Source of the DNA: Holophagae bacterium
Lineage (GTDB): Bacteria > Acidobacteriota > Holophagae > Acanthopleuribacterales > Acanthopleuribacteraceae
DNA length: 64,000 nucleotides
NCBI GenBank assembly: GCA_030429565.1
Contig: JAUIFE010000011.1
Span: forward strand, 186,001-250,000
Reading direction: 5' to 3'
A program made the position numbers and the translations under genes. Positions 7,813 through 16,977 of the stretch are shown here, piece after piece. Positions within the stretch are counted from its first letter, which is position 1, and every line of letters begins with the position of its first letter. The notes under the pieces are model-generated. The model made no database searches and was not told where the DNA came from. It saw only the letters and a list, made by a program, of their open reading frames with translations.

Positions 7813-9831
7813 TTAGGGCGCCGCATCACCGCTTACGGCCGTGGCGGTGCCAATCGCCGGCTCGCCCAGGCTGTTAAACACAAACACCACACCGCCCAGT
7901 TGATTGCCCGCCGAATGGGCGATGATTTGGACGTCTTCGGCGTTGTTGGGAACCAGGGCCGATGTTAGCACCGCCAAGGGTTGGCGGGGGGCGAGGTTGG
8001 CGCCGATTAAGGTGTCGGTGCCTAGCAATTGGCCGGCGCTGTTGTAAATATCAAAGGTGACGTCGATGTTGCGATCACCCAAGTTCACCACGACCGGTGC
8101 CGAAATGCTGCCGCCGGCGACCGGCAAGTAACCGAACAACAAACGGTCACCGATGTCGCTGCTTGCGCTGACACCGGTTTGCGGCGGCGTCAGCGCCGTG
8201 CCTTGCGAGGGCGAAGCGCCGGAGGCCGTGTCGGCGATGTTGTTGGTGATCCAGCGACTTTCAACCGTGATTTGGTCGGCCTCGACCGTGACCGTAAAGC
8301 CAGGACCGCGTGTAAGCTCGGGGAAGAGGTCGCTGGTGGTTTCGGCGAGGAATCCATTGGCAACGATGCTTCGTTCGGCGGTGGTGCTGCTTCCGTCGGC
8401 ACGGCGTGCCGTCAGACGAACTTGGGTTGCTTTGCTGCCGGTATTGTTGACGACGACGGTGCTTTCAAAGCGATCACCTTTGGAAACCCAGGGCAAAACC
8501 AATGTTTTGGCGACGGTGAAATCGCCGCCGGTATCGTCGGCCAAGCCGGCCCACTGTGCCAGCACGGCCGTGTTCATGCGCAGAATCCCGCCGCCCATGG
8601 CGGCGTTCAAATTGGCGACCACGTCGGTGTCGCGGTGGTAACCGGGGTATTGGTTGTAGTCGTTCTCAATCACCAGCAAGGCTTGAAAACCGGCATCGAG
8701 GTAGGGGATATGGTCTGAGCCAAACGGATTTAAGGAGGAGACCACGACGAGATCGGTATAGGTTTCGGCGGCGGTGCGGTAGGTTTCGATGGACTCGCCG
8801 GCGAAACTCGCTGTTTCCAGCAGCACGTCCAGCTCCTCGTCGCCGGTGTAACCGATCATGTCCATGGTCATGACCCCGCGCAATTTGCTTTGGTCGCCGT
8901 CGGCAATGAGTTGATCGACGTGGGCGCGGCTGCCGTGCAGGCCTTGCTCTTCACCGGAATAGGCAATGAACATCAAGCTGGTTTTTGGGCCGGCCGCTGC
9001 AAAAATGCGGGCCAGTTCGAGTAATGCGGCGGTGCCGCTGCCGTTGTCCTCGGCGCCTGGCGCACTGACGGTCGGTCGCTGCGAGATGCTGTCGTAGTGG
9101 GCGCCGATGATGTACCAAACATCGGGTTGCTCGCTGCCGGTGATGGTGGCGATGACATTGTCGAGTGCTGTGCCGTTGAGATTGAAGGATTGGGTGGTGA
9201 CCGAGACGTTGGGAATGGCGTCAAATTGGCTGACAAGCCAGTCGCGGGCTTCGACCAGGTCGCTGTCGAACGAGTAGCGATTCCACTCGGCCAGGGTCGT
9301 TACATCCCCCAGCCAGCGCTGTACGTCGACCTGGTCGACGAGCGCTTGGACACTCTTGGCGGGGGCTTTGTGAGCGCGGCGTGGGCGGTTGGCCGCTTGA
9401 AAGGCGATGACCTCGTTTTTGCGGACCGGCAGCACGGTTAACGGATGGCCGTGATCGCCGTGATCGGCGCTAATTTTCGGTGCTTGCGGGGCATGGACGA
9501 CGGCGATACGACCGGCACGCAACACCTCGTGGCCGTCAAATGGGGAGAGGTGACGGGTGTGGTTGAGCTGGACTAGGTAAAGCTGGTGTGGCGAGTCGGG
9601 TTGATGCGCCAACACTCGGGCACGGGCGTCGTCGAGCAAGGCATGGTCACTTGGTAGAACCGCCAACAGTTGTTTCTCCGCTTCCACCCATAATGCGTTG
9701 CCTAAATCTTGTTTAAGGGCGGTCAAGGGCGCGGGGCCGACGGCGTCGATGGGAAACACAACGTAACGCCAGTCACCGGCCGCCAGGCCTAATGGGCAGA
9801 ATGCGAGCAAGAACCAAAAGATGCGTTTCAT
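7813..9831 (-). CDS. Secreted M28-family zinc aminopeptidase with C-terminal beta modules
   Basis: 672 residues from the ATG at 9831; signal peptide MKRIFWFLLAFCPLGLAAG. The N-terminal 150 residues form a pro-region. The peptidase domain shows the M28 two-zinc ligand set: GAHYDS (His245), PGAEDNGSGT (Asp262), YSGEEQGLHGS (Glu294/295), MTMDMIGYTG, and YHRDTD for the last His. These residues make an active peptidase likely. After about residue 450 the protein continues with beta-rich modules (LPWVSKGDRFESTVVVNN and onwards). The same module type appears in the metzincin-LRR protein and, more distantly, in the copper monooxygenase of this window. Likely exported for extracellular or periplasmic peptide degradation. 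Confidence 0.9.
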   Translation of the reverse strand: MKRIFWFLLAFCPLGLAAGDWRYVVFPIDAVGPAPLTALKQDLGNALWVEAEKQLLAVLPSDHALLDDARARVLAHQPDSPHQLYLVQLNHTRHLSPFDGHEVLRAGRIAVVHAPQAPKISADHGDHGHPLTVLPVRKNEVIAFQAANRPRRAHKAPAKSVQALVDQVDVQRWLGDVTTLAEWNRYSFDSDLVEARDWLVSQFDAIPNVSVTTQSFNLNGTALDNVIATITGSEQPDVWYIIGAHYDSISQRPTVSAPGAEDNGSGTAALLELARIFAAAGPKTSLMFIAYSGEEQGLHGSRAHVDQLIADGDQSKLRGVMTMDMIGYTGDEELDVLLETASFAGESIETYRTAAETYTDLVVVSSLNPFGSDHIPYLDAGFQALLVIENDYNQYPGYHRDTDVVANLNAAMGGGILRMNTAVLAQWAGLADDTGGDFTVAKTLVLPWVSKGDRFESTVVVNNTGSKATQVRLTARRADGSSTTAERSIVANGFLAETTSDLFPELTRGPGFTVTVEADQITVESRWITNNIADTASGASPSQGTALTPPQTGVSASSDIGDRLLFGYLPVAGGSISAPVVVNLGDRNIDVTFDIYNSAGQLLGTDTLIGANLAPRQPLAVLTSALVPNNAEDVQIIAHSAGNQLGGVVFVFNSLGEPAIGTATAVSGDAAP

Positions 9832-10187
9832 AAAAAACCTCGTCGATGGAATCGCGGCCGTCACGTTCACTGCCCGCTCGGCCGGAATCGTACCTCTGGA
9901 GCAAAAGCCTTGCCGGCGGTGTTTTGTGGACGGGTTACGCCGGCTAGGCGCGTGCTGTCCTTGACTTAAAACGACGCGGGTCCCATACCAGGCATTGGCC
10001 GACCTGGGCTAAGTCTAAAAGGCCGGCGTGTACTTGTTAAGAATTCTGTGCGTCTTTTTGTGCGAAAGTCGTGTTTGAAAAGCAAAACGCCGCGCGGCGG
10101 GGCGTTGGCAAAAGCCAACCCACACCGGCGGCGTCTTGTCGGAACCGGTTCGCGACGACGCGCGACGCTTTACCGGCGCCGTTGCGT
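9832..10187. other. Intergenic region upstream of the M28 gene
   Basis: 356 bp between two minus-strand genes. It holds a possible terminator for the TonB receptor gene (10084-10106) and presumably the M28 promoter, which I could not locate. Confidence 0.45.
10084..10106 (-). terminator. Possible terminator of the TonB receptor gene
   Basis: Read on the minus strand, AACGCC and GGCGTT pair around a GC-rich loop and run into TTTTGCTTTTC. The stem is short and the T-tract interrupted, so this is tentative. Confidence 0.4.
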
Positions 10188-13100
10188 TTACCAGCGCGAT
10201 TTTAGACCGAGCTGCACCTGGCGCGGTGTGCCGGTACCGGCCTGAACCGTACCGTCAAAGTTAAAGATCAGGTTGGTCACAGCCGGTGCCAACAAGTTCT
10301 TCGCATTGGTGAGGTTAAAGACCTCGACCACGCCTTCGAGGGTGACTCCGCTGATCAGGAAGTCGCGGGAGATACGCACGTCGATGGTACGGAACTGGTT
10401 GTCCTTGCGGCCGAGGTTGCGTGGTGTGATGCTGCCGTCGGGGTTAATGCGATCTTGCGGCGTGTTGATCACGTCGCCGGCGGCGGTGACCGATTGCGGT
10501 TGTGCCGAACGGTAGTTAAAGCGCAGGTTGACGTCGAAGCCGTAAGGCGCCTGCCACAAACCCCAAATCGAAGCGCGGTGGCGCTGATCGCGATCCGAAT
10601 AGCCCCATTCGGCTTCGAGATCGTTGATCGAGGCGTAGCGGAAGGTGAAGGGATCGCGTTCGTTGTCGTCGTGTGATTTGTCAACAGCATAGGTGTAATG
10701 GCCTTGCATCAACAACTTTTCGCTGAACAACTTGTTAAATCCGAGGGTGTAACCTTCGTAGAAGGATTCGCCGCCGGAATCGACCACCGTCAGGTTGCCG
10801 ATGCCGTTGGATCCGTCGGCGCCGAGTCCGGTCGACCAGGGTGAACCCAAGGCGGGATCGTTGAGGTTGAGAAAACGCGTTTGGTTCTTACCTTTAATGG
10901 TCGTGACTTTGACGTATACCGAGGTTTGCGGCATCACTTCGCGTTCGTAGGTGGCGCTGAACTGGAAAGAACGCGGGTTGCGGAAGTTTTTGTCGTACAC
11001 GGTGACGTCGGGTCGGAACGGATCGCCGACGTCGGCGGCCGGGATCAGGTCGGGATAGGCGGGTGGCGGACCCAACACCGGCGTCAGCGCCGAGCTGCGG
11101 AAGATCGATTGACCGCGACTGCCGTTGGTGGAGCGCGTGCCTGCCAGCGCCAAACCCGGAATGCGCGCGTAATACACGCCTGCGCTCACGCGTAACACCG
11201 AGGTGCCCAGACCGCTGGGGTCCCAAGTCAAGCCGAAACGCGGTTGCCACATCGCTTCGTCGGAAGGAATGGTGCCGTCGGATGGGAATTCCATGCCGTT
11301 GCGGGTTTGCCCAATGAAGTCGCTGTAAAACACTTCGTTCGGCGGCGTGATCGGGTCGGGTTGCATTTGCGCTTCCCACCGCAAACCCATGTTCACGCTT
11401 AAGGTTGGCGTAATGTCCCATTTGTCTTGAATGAAAAAGGCCAATTCGGTGGTGTCGATGGTTTGCGTGCCGGCCTCTTCTACCGACAACCCGCCGACGC
11501 CCGCCTGCTGCAAGTAAAACAGCACCGGGCCGGTGATTTCGGTTCCTTGGGGGCAGGCGCCGTTGTAGGAAACCGACCCGTCCGAGCACTCGACATAGCC
11601 AGGGTTCTCCGCGTAGTTGAGGAACCCGTCGGTGGAACTGAAGATCCAGCGGCCGTTGGCAAAACCGACAAAGGTTTGGAAGGCTTCGGTTACGTTCAGC
11701 TCGCCGCCCACTTTAATAAGGTGGTTGCCGCGAATGATTGAGAGGTTGTTGTTAATTTGGATGCGGGTATCGTAGTAGTCGACCGGAATAAAAAACGGCA
11801 TGCCGAAACGGTAACCCCGTCCGAAGTCAAAAGCGGTGTCGGGTAGCGGCCGATCCGTGCCGGTCATGTTCGGGCCATTGTAATCGCGCGGGCGATCTTC
11901 ACGGGCGTACTGGAAGCGCAACTCGTTGATCATGCTGTCGTTGATCACCGTGTTGAGCTGACCGCTCAACGACCAACTGTCGGCCACCTCTACCGCATTG
12001 GCGCTGCGGCCCCAGCTATCGACGTCAAAGGTTCCGTTGACCTGTTCCGAAGAGGTGTCGGTAAAACGCAAGGTTAACAGGTTATTGAGGTTGACGTTCC
12101 AATCCAGTTTGAACAAAAAAGCGTGGGCGTCGTTGGTGCGCGTGATCGGTTCGTTTTCGTTGGGATAACCCAGGTCGCTAAAAAAATCGACAACCCGTTG
12201 CTCAATCCGGTTGGGATCCAACTGTTTGGTGGAGTCCGACGACTGTAGGTCGAAAGACACAAAATAAAAGAGCTTGTCTTTAATGAAGGGGCCGCCCAAA
12301 GTGAAACCAATCTGCGATTGCTCGAAGGGGAAGGTTTCGGCGCGGGAGCCGTCGGGATTTTCGGCACGTGCGTTAAAGCTGTCCTCGCGGTAGAACAGGT
12401 GGGTTGAGCCGCTGATGCGGTTGGTGCCGCTTTTGGTAATGACGTTGACGAAACCCGAGGACGAGCGACCAAATTCCGCCGGGGCACCGTCGCCGACGAC
12501 CACCACTTCTTGCACCGCGTCTAAGTTAAAAGTGAAGGCGGCGCGTTGACCGCCGCGCTGCTCGCCGAAGAAGGGATTGTTAAAGTCGGCGCCGTCGACC
12601 GAAATGTTGTTGTTAATCCCTTTCTGACCATTAATTGAAATGACCGCGCCGTCGGGTCCCTGTGCAATCGTGGCGCCTGGCGTCAACAGCGTGAAATCAA
12701 GGAAGTTACGGCCGTTGTTGGGCAAGCCTTGCACTTCTTCTTCGCCCAGGGATACCGAACTCTCGACCCGTTCCGTCTCGACCGCTTGCGCGTAGTCGTC
12801 CAATGAAACGGTAATCGATTCCATGATCTCGGCGCGCTGCTCGGCGTCCGCATTTTCTAAGTTGCCCTGTAAGGTGGCCAGCTTTTGATCGGTGATTTCC
12901 TTGAGCACCAATTCAACGGATACGGTGCGACCGACCGTGACCTGCAGGCCGTCCTGCTGTGCAAAGAAGAAACCCTCTTTGTTGGCCAAAATGCGGTAGG
13001 GTCCCAAGGGCAACAACAAACCGCGAAAACGCCCTTGGCCGTCGCTGCGCACTGTTTTGGTGTAGTTGGTGTTTTTGTTGACCATGTCGATCGTAACTTT

Positions 13101-13229
13101 GGGCAGGGGCGCCCCGTCTTTGTCGACGATGCGGCCTTCAATGATGCCGGTCGTGGCTTGTGATTGGGCGAGCAGCGGCAGCGCGGCCGCGAAAAGCATC
13201 GCCAATATCATCCTGTTAGAAACGTTCAT
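10188..13229 (-). CDS. TonB-dependent outer-membrane receptor with carboxypeptidase-regulatory-like domain
   Basis: 1013-residue outer-membrane receptor. The ATG at 13229 has GAGG upstream. Signal peptide MNVSNRMILAMLFAAALPLLAQSQA; a carboxypeptidase-regulatory-like beta-sandwich at about residues 27-110 (GIIEGRIVDKDGAPLPKVTI); a plug domain at about 150-270 (LPNNGRNFLDFTLLTPGATI, INGQKGINNNISVDGADFNN, PAEFGRSSSGFVNVITKSGT); then a long beta-barrel ending in Arg-Trp. This Oar-like architecture is greatly expanded in Acidobacteria and some Bacteroidetes, where such receptors are linked to uptake of large substrates or to protein export. The substrate is not predictable here; no SusD-like partner is adjacent. 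The leader between residues 110 and 160 is a charged, coiled-coil-like segment. Confidence 0.93.
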   Translation of the reverse strand: MNVSNRMILAMLFAAALPLLAQSQATTGIIEGRIVDKDGAPLPKVTIDMVNKNTNYTKTVRSDGQGRFRGLLLPLGPYRILANKEGFFFAQQDGLQVTVGRTVSVELVLKEITDQKLATLQGNLENADAEQRAEIMESITVSLDDYAQAVETERVESSVSLGEEEVQGLPNNGRNFLDFTLLTPGATIAQGPDGAVISINGQKGINNNISVDGADFNNPFFGEQRGGQRAAFTFNLDAVQEVVVVGDGAPAEFGRSSSGFVNVITKSGTNRISGSTHLFYREDSFNARAENPDGSRAETFPFEQSQIGFTLGGPFIKDKLFYFVSFDLQSSDSTKQLDPNRIEQRVVDFFSDLGYPNENEPITRTNDAHAFLFKLDWNVNLNNLLTLRFTDTSSEQVNGTFDVDSWGRSANAVEVADSWSLSGQLNTVINDSMINELRFQYAREDRPRDYNGPNMTGTDRPLPDTAFDFGRGYRFGMPFFIPVDYYDTRIQINNNLSIIRGNHLIKVGGELNVTEAFQTFVGFANGRWIFSSTDGFLNYAENPGYVECSDGSVSYNGACPQGTEITGPVLFYLQQAGVGGLSVEEAGTQTIDTTELAFFIQDKWDITPTLSVNMGLRWEAQMQPDPITPPNEVFYSDFIGQTRNGMEFPSDGTIPSDEAMWQPRFGLTWDPSGLGTSVLRVSAGVYYARIPGLALAGTRSTNGSRGQSIFRSSALTPVLGPPPAYPDLIPAADVGDPFRPDVTVYDKNFRNPRSFQFSATYEREVMPQTSVYVKVTTIKGKNQTRFLNLNDPALGSPWSTGLGADGSNGIGNLTVVDSGGESFYEGYTLGFNKLFSEKLLMQGHYTYAVDKSHDDNERDPFTFRYASINDLEAEWGYSDRDQRHRASIWGLWQAPYGFDVNLRFNYRSAQPQSVTAAGDVINTPQDRINPDGSITPRNLGRKDNQFRTIDVRISRDFLISGVTLEGVVEVFNLTNAKNLLAPAVTNLIFNFDGTVQAGTGTPRQVQLGLKSRW

Positions 13230-14017
13230 GCTGACCTCATTTCCGAAGCATTGTCCCTAAAGTGTGCGATTCGTGGGGGACACCCTCGCGCCGAGTCGTG
13301 GTGCGGCACGGGTTGGCAACTCCGGCATCTTCGATCCGATGCCGTTCCAAAGATCGGGTGGGTGTGCCGCCAAGAATGGCTTGCCTTAGGTTGAAGAGCT
13401 GTCGGGACGAGCACCGGTTTGGCTCGGGCGAGGCCGAAATAGCACCGCAATGTCCGTCCCGTTTATCCATCGTGGGTTGTGAAATGACCTTGTGTTGGTG
13501 GGGGTGAAGGACGGAGGCGGCGTCGGCGGTTGGGACCGCTTGCTATAGCGAAAGCGGCGGCCGGCGCATGGTAACGAACGCAATCGGTTCTTCCCTGCGG
13601 CTGTTTTTCCAAACAACGTGGTGGACGGCAGTGGTCCGCGTGATTGGGGCGATGAAATGGTAGCGGGGAACAATAATCATCATACTTAAAATTAACATTC
13701 AAGTCACTGGTAAAAAGGCATTTGTCTCGTAGAAATGCGAATAAGTCGCTGGTCTGGAGGATCTTGGGGTGAAGTTAAATCGTCGTCTCTTTGCCGACTT
13801 GCTCACCTTGCGTTCATTTTTGTGTTCTCGATACCTGTCGCTTTATCCCGCTTTGGCAAGGTATGGGCTCCCTCGCAGCGCCCGATCGCGGTTGATCCCG
13901 CTGGGTTGTCTGTTAAGTGACGTGGTACAAATGGGCTACCAACTTTTTTCAAAAAATTTTGTCAGATTTGCTTTCCTTTTTTAGGTCGTCGCGTCTAGGG
14001 ATAGTGAGGAGGCGAAC
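13230..14017. other. Intergenic region between TonB receptor and ECF sigma genes
   Basis: 788 bp between divergent genes. The part from about 13670 to 13740 is AT-rich and likely regulatory. A short frame at 13769-13984 has a plausible ribosome site (GGAGG, then GTG) but no convincing protein character. No ECF-type promoter pair (GGAAC with a matching -10) could be paired at proper spacing. Confidence 0.45.
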
Positions 14018-14545
14018 TTGGAGATTCAGGACGAGCATCTTGTGAATGCGGTTCGTTCCGGTTCCGTGGATGCGTTCGATTTATTAATGCGCCGCTACCA
14101 GCGCACCGTTCATCAAATCGCCTGTAACGTTAGCGGCGATTATGAGAACGGGCTCGATATCACCCAAACCGTGTTCCTCAAGGCCTATCAGAAGTTGGAT
14201 AGCTTAGCGGAACCCGCACGGTTCAAGGCATGGCTGATTCGTATGACCTACCACGAAGCCATTGACGGCTTGCGCCGACGCCGCGACAGCGAGTGTTTCG
14301 ACGAGCAGGTTCACCCTGCCGGCGACGAGGGTTTGGATGGTGAAAGCGCCTTACAGCACAGCTTACATCAGGAACAAGTCCATCGTTTGCTCGGGGTGCT
14401 CCATCCCAAACACCGCTTGGCGGTGGTGCTTAAGTACTTTGAAGGTTGTTCCATTCGCGATATCGCCGGCACGCTCGAATGCTCGGAGCCGGTGGTCAAA
14501 AATATTCTTTACCGCAGCTTAAAACGAATGGCGGCCAAGGCTTAG
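14018..14545 (+). CDS. ECF-type RNA polymerase sigma factor
   Basis: 175 residues, starting at TTG 14018 with an ideal AGGAGG six bases upstream. Region 2 (residues 8-75) shows LMRRYQRTVHQIACNVSGDYENGLDITQTVF, the sigma-70 region 2 core and DNA-melting helix. Region 4 (about 120-172) shows LHPKHRLAVVLKYFEGCSIRDIA, then ECSEPVVKNILYRSLKRM, the -35-binding helix-turn-helix. There is no extra domain. The next gene begins 24 bp downstream with its own AGGAGG, so the two form an operon. The partner is expected to be a membrane anti-sigma factor; the downstream gene fits by position and topology. Confidence 0.93.
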   Translation: MEIQDEHLVNAVRSGSVDAFDLLMRRYQRTVHQIACNVSGDYENGLDITQTVFLKAYQKLDSLAEPARFKAWLIRMTYHEAIDGLRRRRDSECFDEQVHPAGDEGLDGESALQHSLHQEQVHRLLGVLHPKHRLAVVLKYFEGCSIRDIAGTLECSEPVVKNILYRSLKRMAAKA

Positions 14546-14569
14546 CAAGGCCTAACCAGGAGGAAGACC

Positions 14570-15517
14570 GTGACGCACGACCCAAAAGACAGCCCTTTAG
14601 ACGCGCTTTTTGAGCCACCCGAAAGTGAACGCGCCCTGTGGCGTGAGGAACAAAGTCCCGAGGCGGTTTTGGCGATCCATCAAAAATTTCTCGAGGCCGA
14701 GTTGCCCGACACGGTCCACGAAGAACGGTTCGACACGATGCGTGCCGCGGTTCTGCGCGATATTCACAACAACCCCAAATACGGCGAAACCGGTGTCGTT
14801 CCCGCCAAGGTGGTCTTTTACCGCCGCCCCTGGTTTGCTGTTCTGGCCGCCGCCGCATCACTGTTCATCGGCCTGCTGTTGGGTTCGCGCTTGTGGAACC
14901 AACCGGCCGTCCCGATTTGGTACAACCCCATGGTTGACAACGGCCAAACCCGTCCCGACGGTTCGCGGAGCGCCGTTAACCAAATGGTGGCCGCGCTCGA
15001 TCAGCCCGCCGCCGACCTGAGTAGCCTGCCTTACGTTTACGACAACATCGCCATTGCACCCACCAGCGACAATCAGGTTCATCTCTCTTTTGATGTCGCC
15101 ACGCACGTTTCCATGGTGCGTCCGGCCGACGACCCGCTTGTTCGCGAAATGCTGGTGAATGCGCTGATGGAAGATCACTCGCTCAATAACCGCCTCAGTG
15201 CGATTCAGCTTTCGGACCAAGTGATGAGCCCCGAGATCAAAAAGGCCTTGCTGATTGCGATGCGCGACGACAGCGAGTTGTCGGTACGCCTTAAAGCCAT
15301 GGCTAAATTGGCCGGCCAAATGAAGGATCCCGAAGTGTCTCAGGCCTTTATGGCGGTGCTTAAAGAAGACGAATCGGTGCAAATGCGCCTTGACGCACTC
15401 GACTACTTGATGGGTGCTAATCCCGAACAAAGTGAGATCGATGCGCTGGAAAAAACACTGCGCGAACGCGGTGACGCCCCGCTTCTGATGCGGGTCAACC
15501 GTTGGGAACGCCACTAA
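14570..15517 (+). CDS. Membrane-anchored helical-repeat protein, putative anti-sigma factor
   Basis: 315 residues from the GTG at 14570 (AGGAGGAAGACC upstream). The N-terminal 85 residues are acidic and cytoplasmic-looking; a single TM lies at about 86-105 (WFAVLAAAASLFIGLLLGS). The C-terminal portion, on the far side of the membrane, is helical with HEAT-like units (LVNALMEDHSLNNRLSAIQL, IKKALLIAMRDDSELSVRLK, MAVLKEDESVQMRLDALDYL). The position directly after an ECF sigma gene suggests an anti-sigma factor. The usual zinc anti-sigma HxxxCxxC motif is absent from the N terminus. The function is therefore inferred from context and topology only. Confidence 0.6.
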   Translation: MTHDPKDSPLDALFEPPESERALWREEQSPEAVLAIHQKFLEAELPDTVHEERFDTMRAAVLRDIHNNPKYGETGVVPAKVVFYRRPWFAVLAAAASLFIGLLLGSRLWNQPAVPIWYNPMVDNGQTRPDGSRSAVNQMVAALDQPAADLSSLPYVYDNIAIAPTSDNQVHLSFDVATHVSMVRPADDPLVREMLVNALMEDHSLNNRLSAIQLSDQVMSPEIKKALLIAMRDDSELSVRLKAMAKLAGQMKDPEVSQAFMAVLKEDESVQMRLDALDYLMGANPEQSEIDALEKTLRERGDAPLLMRVNRWERH

Positions 15518-15664
15518 GCGGTGCATGCACCGCGGCGCGGCTTGCGCGCCTCACCGGAGCCGAAGGGTTCCGGTTCGCCCCCGTGCCAAAAGCGACCGAC
15601 CGGCGGAATGCAAACGTGTCGCGGCCAATAAAAAACAAGTATAACGACGATAAGGAAGGGAATT

Positions 15665-16789
15665 ATGAAACGCATTTTGTTGCTCTGCACCATTGCTCTG
15701 GCGCCACTGTTTGGTACCGAAACCAAGGTCGAAACCTTTGACCTCGCCCCCGGCCTCAAGGTCGACGTTCACAACAATTGCGGTGGCTCCATCGATATCG
15801 AAGGTTGGGAAAACGACGGTGCCGAGCTGACCATCACTTATAAAGGTGATCGTTCGAGCTGGGAATCCGCCAGTGAGCTCACCAACGACGGTTTGAAAAT
15901 CGTGCTTAAGTGCAGTGGTGGCTGGGATTCCGGCAGCGCCGAAATTAAGTTGAAAGTGCCGGTGATGGAGGACGTTAAGTTCTACACTTCCGGCGGCGCC
16001 ATCAAAATGAAGAACCTGGAAGGTCGCTTTAAAGGCAAAACCATGGGCGGCGACGTCACCCTCACCGAGTTGACCGGCGAGGTGCAAATCACCACCATGG
16101 GCGGCGACATTCGCGTCGAGCAAGCTGAACTCGACGGTCGTGTCAAAACCATGGGCGGCGACATTCGTTTCAAAGATGTTTTGGGTAAAGTCGACGGTTC
16201 CACCATGGGTGGCAATGTCACTTACGACAACGTGCGTACCGGCCTGGAAGGCGCCGGTGAAGGCACCCCTGAAGATGTGGTCAAGGTTTCCACCATGGGC
16301 GGCGAAATTCGCGTTGAAGACGCACCGTTGGGTGCCAAGTTGAAAACCATGGGTGGTGCGATTCGTGTTGGCAAGGCCGGCAAGTTCGTTTCCGCCAAAA
16401 CCATGGGCGGCAACATCGACGTCAAAGAAATCGACGGCTGGGTTGACGTCACCACCATGGGTGGCAACATTAACGTCAAAATGGTCGGTGACCCCGGCGT
16501 CGGTCGTCGCGATGTCACCATGAGCTCCATGGGCGGCGAAATCACCCTGTACGTGCCACGTGAGTTGTCCATGAACTTCGATATCAAAATCAAGTACGGC
16601 AAGAACAGCACCCGTGATTTCAAAATTATCAGTGACTTTGCGATTGAGACCAAGGAAACCGAAGAGTATCAGTGGTTTGGTGGTAAGAAGCTGAAAACGA
16701 TTGTCGGTTCCGGCCAGGTTAACGGTGGCAAGAACACCATCAAAATCGAAACCCACAACGGCAACATCCACATTAAAGCCGTCGATTAA
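15665..16789 (+). CDS. Exported DUF4097-type beta-helix protein with TMGG repeats
   Basis: 374 residues from the ATG at 15665 (AAGGAAGGGAATT upstream); signal peptide MKRILLLCTIALAPLFG. The chain is a ladder of short beta strands in which TMGG followed by Asp, Asn, Glu or Ala and Ile/Val recurs at about 18-30 residue spacing (TMGGDV, TMGGDI, TMGGDI, TMGGNV, TMGGEI, TMGGAI, TMGGNI, TMGGNI, SMGGEI). This fits the DUF4097 right-handed beta-helix family, often found with anti-sigma factors. It follows the ECF sigma and membrane protein genes and ends at a strong terminator, so the three probably form one transcription unit. Likely an envelope or surface structural protein; biochemical role unknown. 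Confidence 0.82.
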   Translation: MKRILLLCTIALAPLFGTETKVETFDLAPGLKVDVHNNCGGSIDIEGWENDGAELTITYKGDRSSWESASELTNDGLKIVLKCSGGWDSGSAEIKLKVPVMEDVKFYTSGGAIKMKNLEGRFKGKTMGGDVTLTELTGEVQITTMGGDIRVEQAELDGRVKTMGGDIRFKDVLGKVDGSTMGGNVTYDNVRTGLEGAGEGTPEDVVKVSTMGGEIRVEDAPLGAKLKTMGGAIRVGKAGKFVSAKTMGGNIDVKEIDGWVDVTTMGGNINVKMVGDPGVGRRDVTMSSMGGEITLYVPRELSMNFDIKIKYGKNSTRDFKIISDFAIETKETEEYQWFGGKKLKTIVGSGQVNGGKNTIKIETHNGNIHIKAVD

Positions 16790-16811
16790 TCCTTCGCATG
16801 CGTGATGGATC

Positions 16812-16850
16812 AACCCGGTTCGGTGTCGCGGCACCGCACCGGGTTTTTTT
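16812..16850 (+). terminator. Rho-independent terminator after the sigma/DUF4097 operon
   Basis: AACCCGGT (16812-16819) pairs with ACCGGGTT (16838-16845), with an inner GGTG/CACC-type stem, followed by seven T's. Confidence 0.88.
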
Positions 16851-16977
16851 CTGTTTGGATGGCGACCGGTGCGGTCTGGCTCACACCGATGACCGCGCGC
16901 GCCACCTTTCGGTTGACCGAACTCAGCCGGGCTGTTTTGATGGAGGGGCGCCGATCCCGCTGTGAAGGACAACGCTG

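Noticed and set aside
8029..8718. A 229-codon plus-strand frame antisense to the M28 gene
   Set aside because: Gly/Val/Asp-rich antisense composition; M28 zinc ligands prove the minus strand.
13769..13984. Small plus-strand frame (GTG start, GGAGG upstream) before the sigma gene
   Set aside because: Arg/Leu-rich low-complexity product with no family pattern; the ribosome-like site alone is not enough.
15551..16972. A 473-codon open frame on the minus strand across the DUF4097 gene
   Set aside because: It is a mirror of the TMGG repeats; the plus-strand frame has a signal peptide, ribosome site and terminator, the minus frame only Gly/His/Asp-rich repeats.
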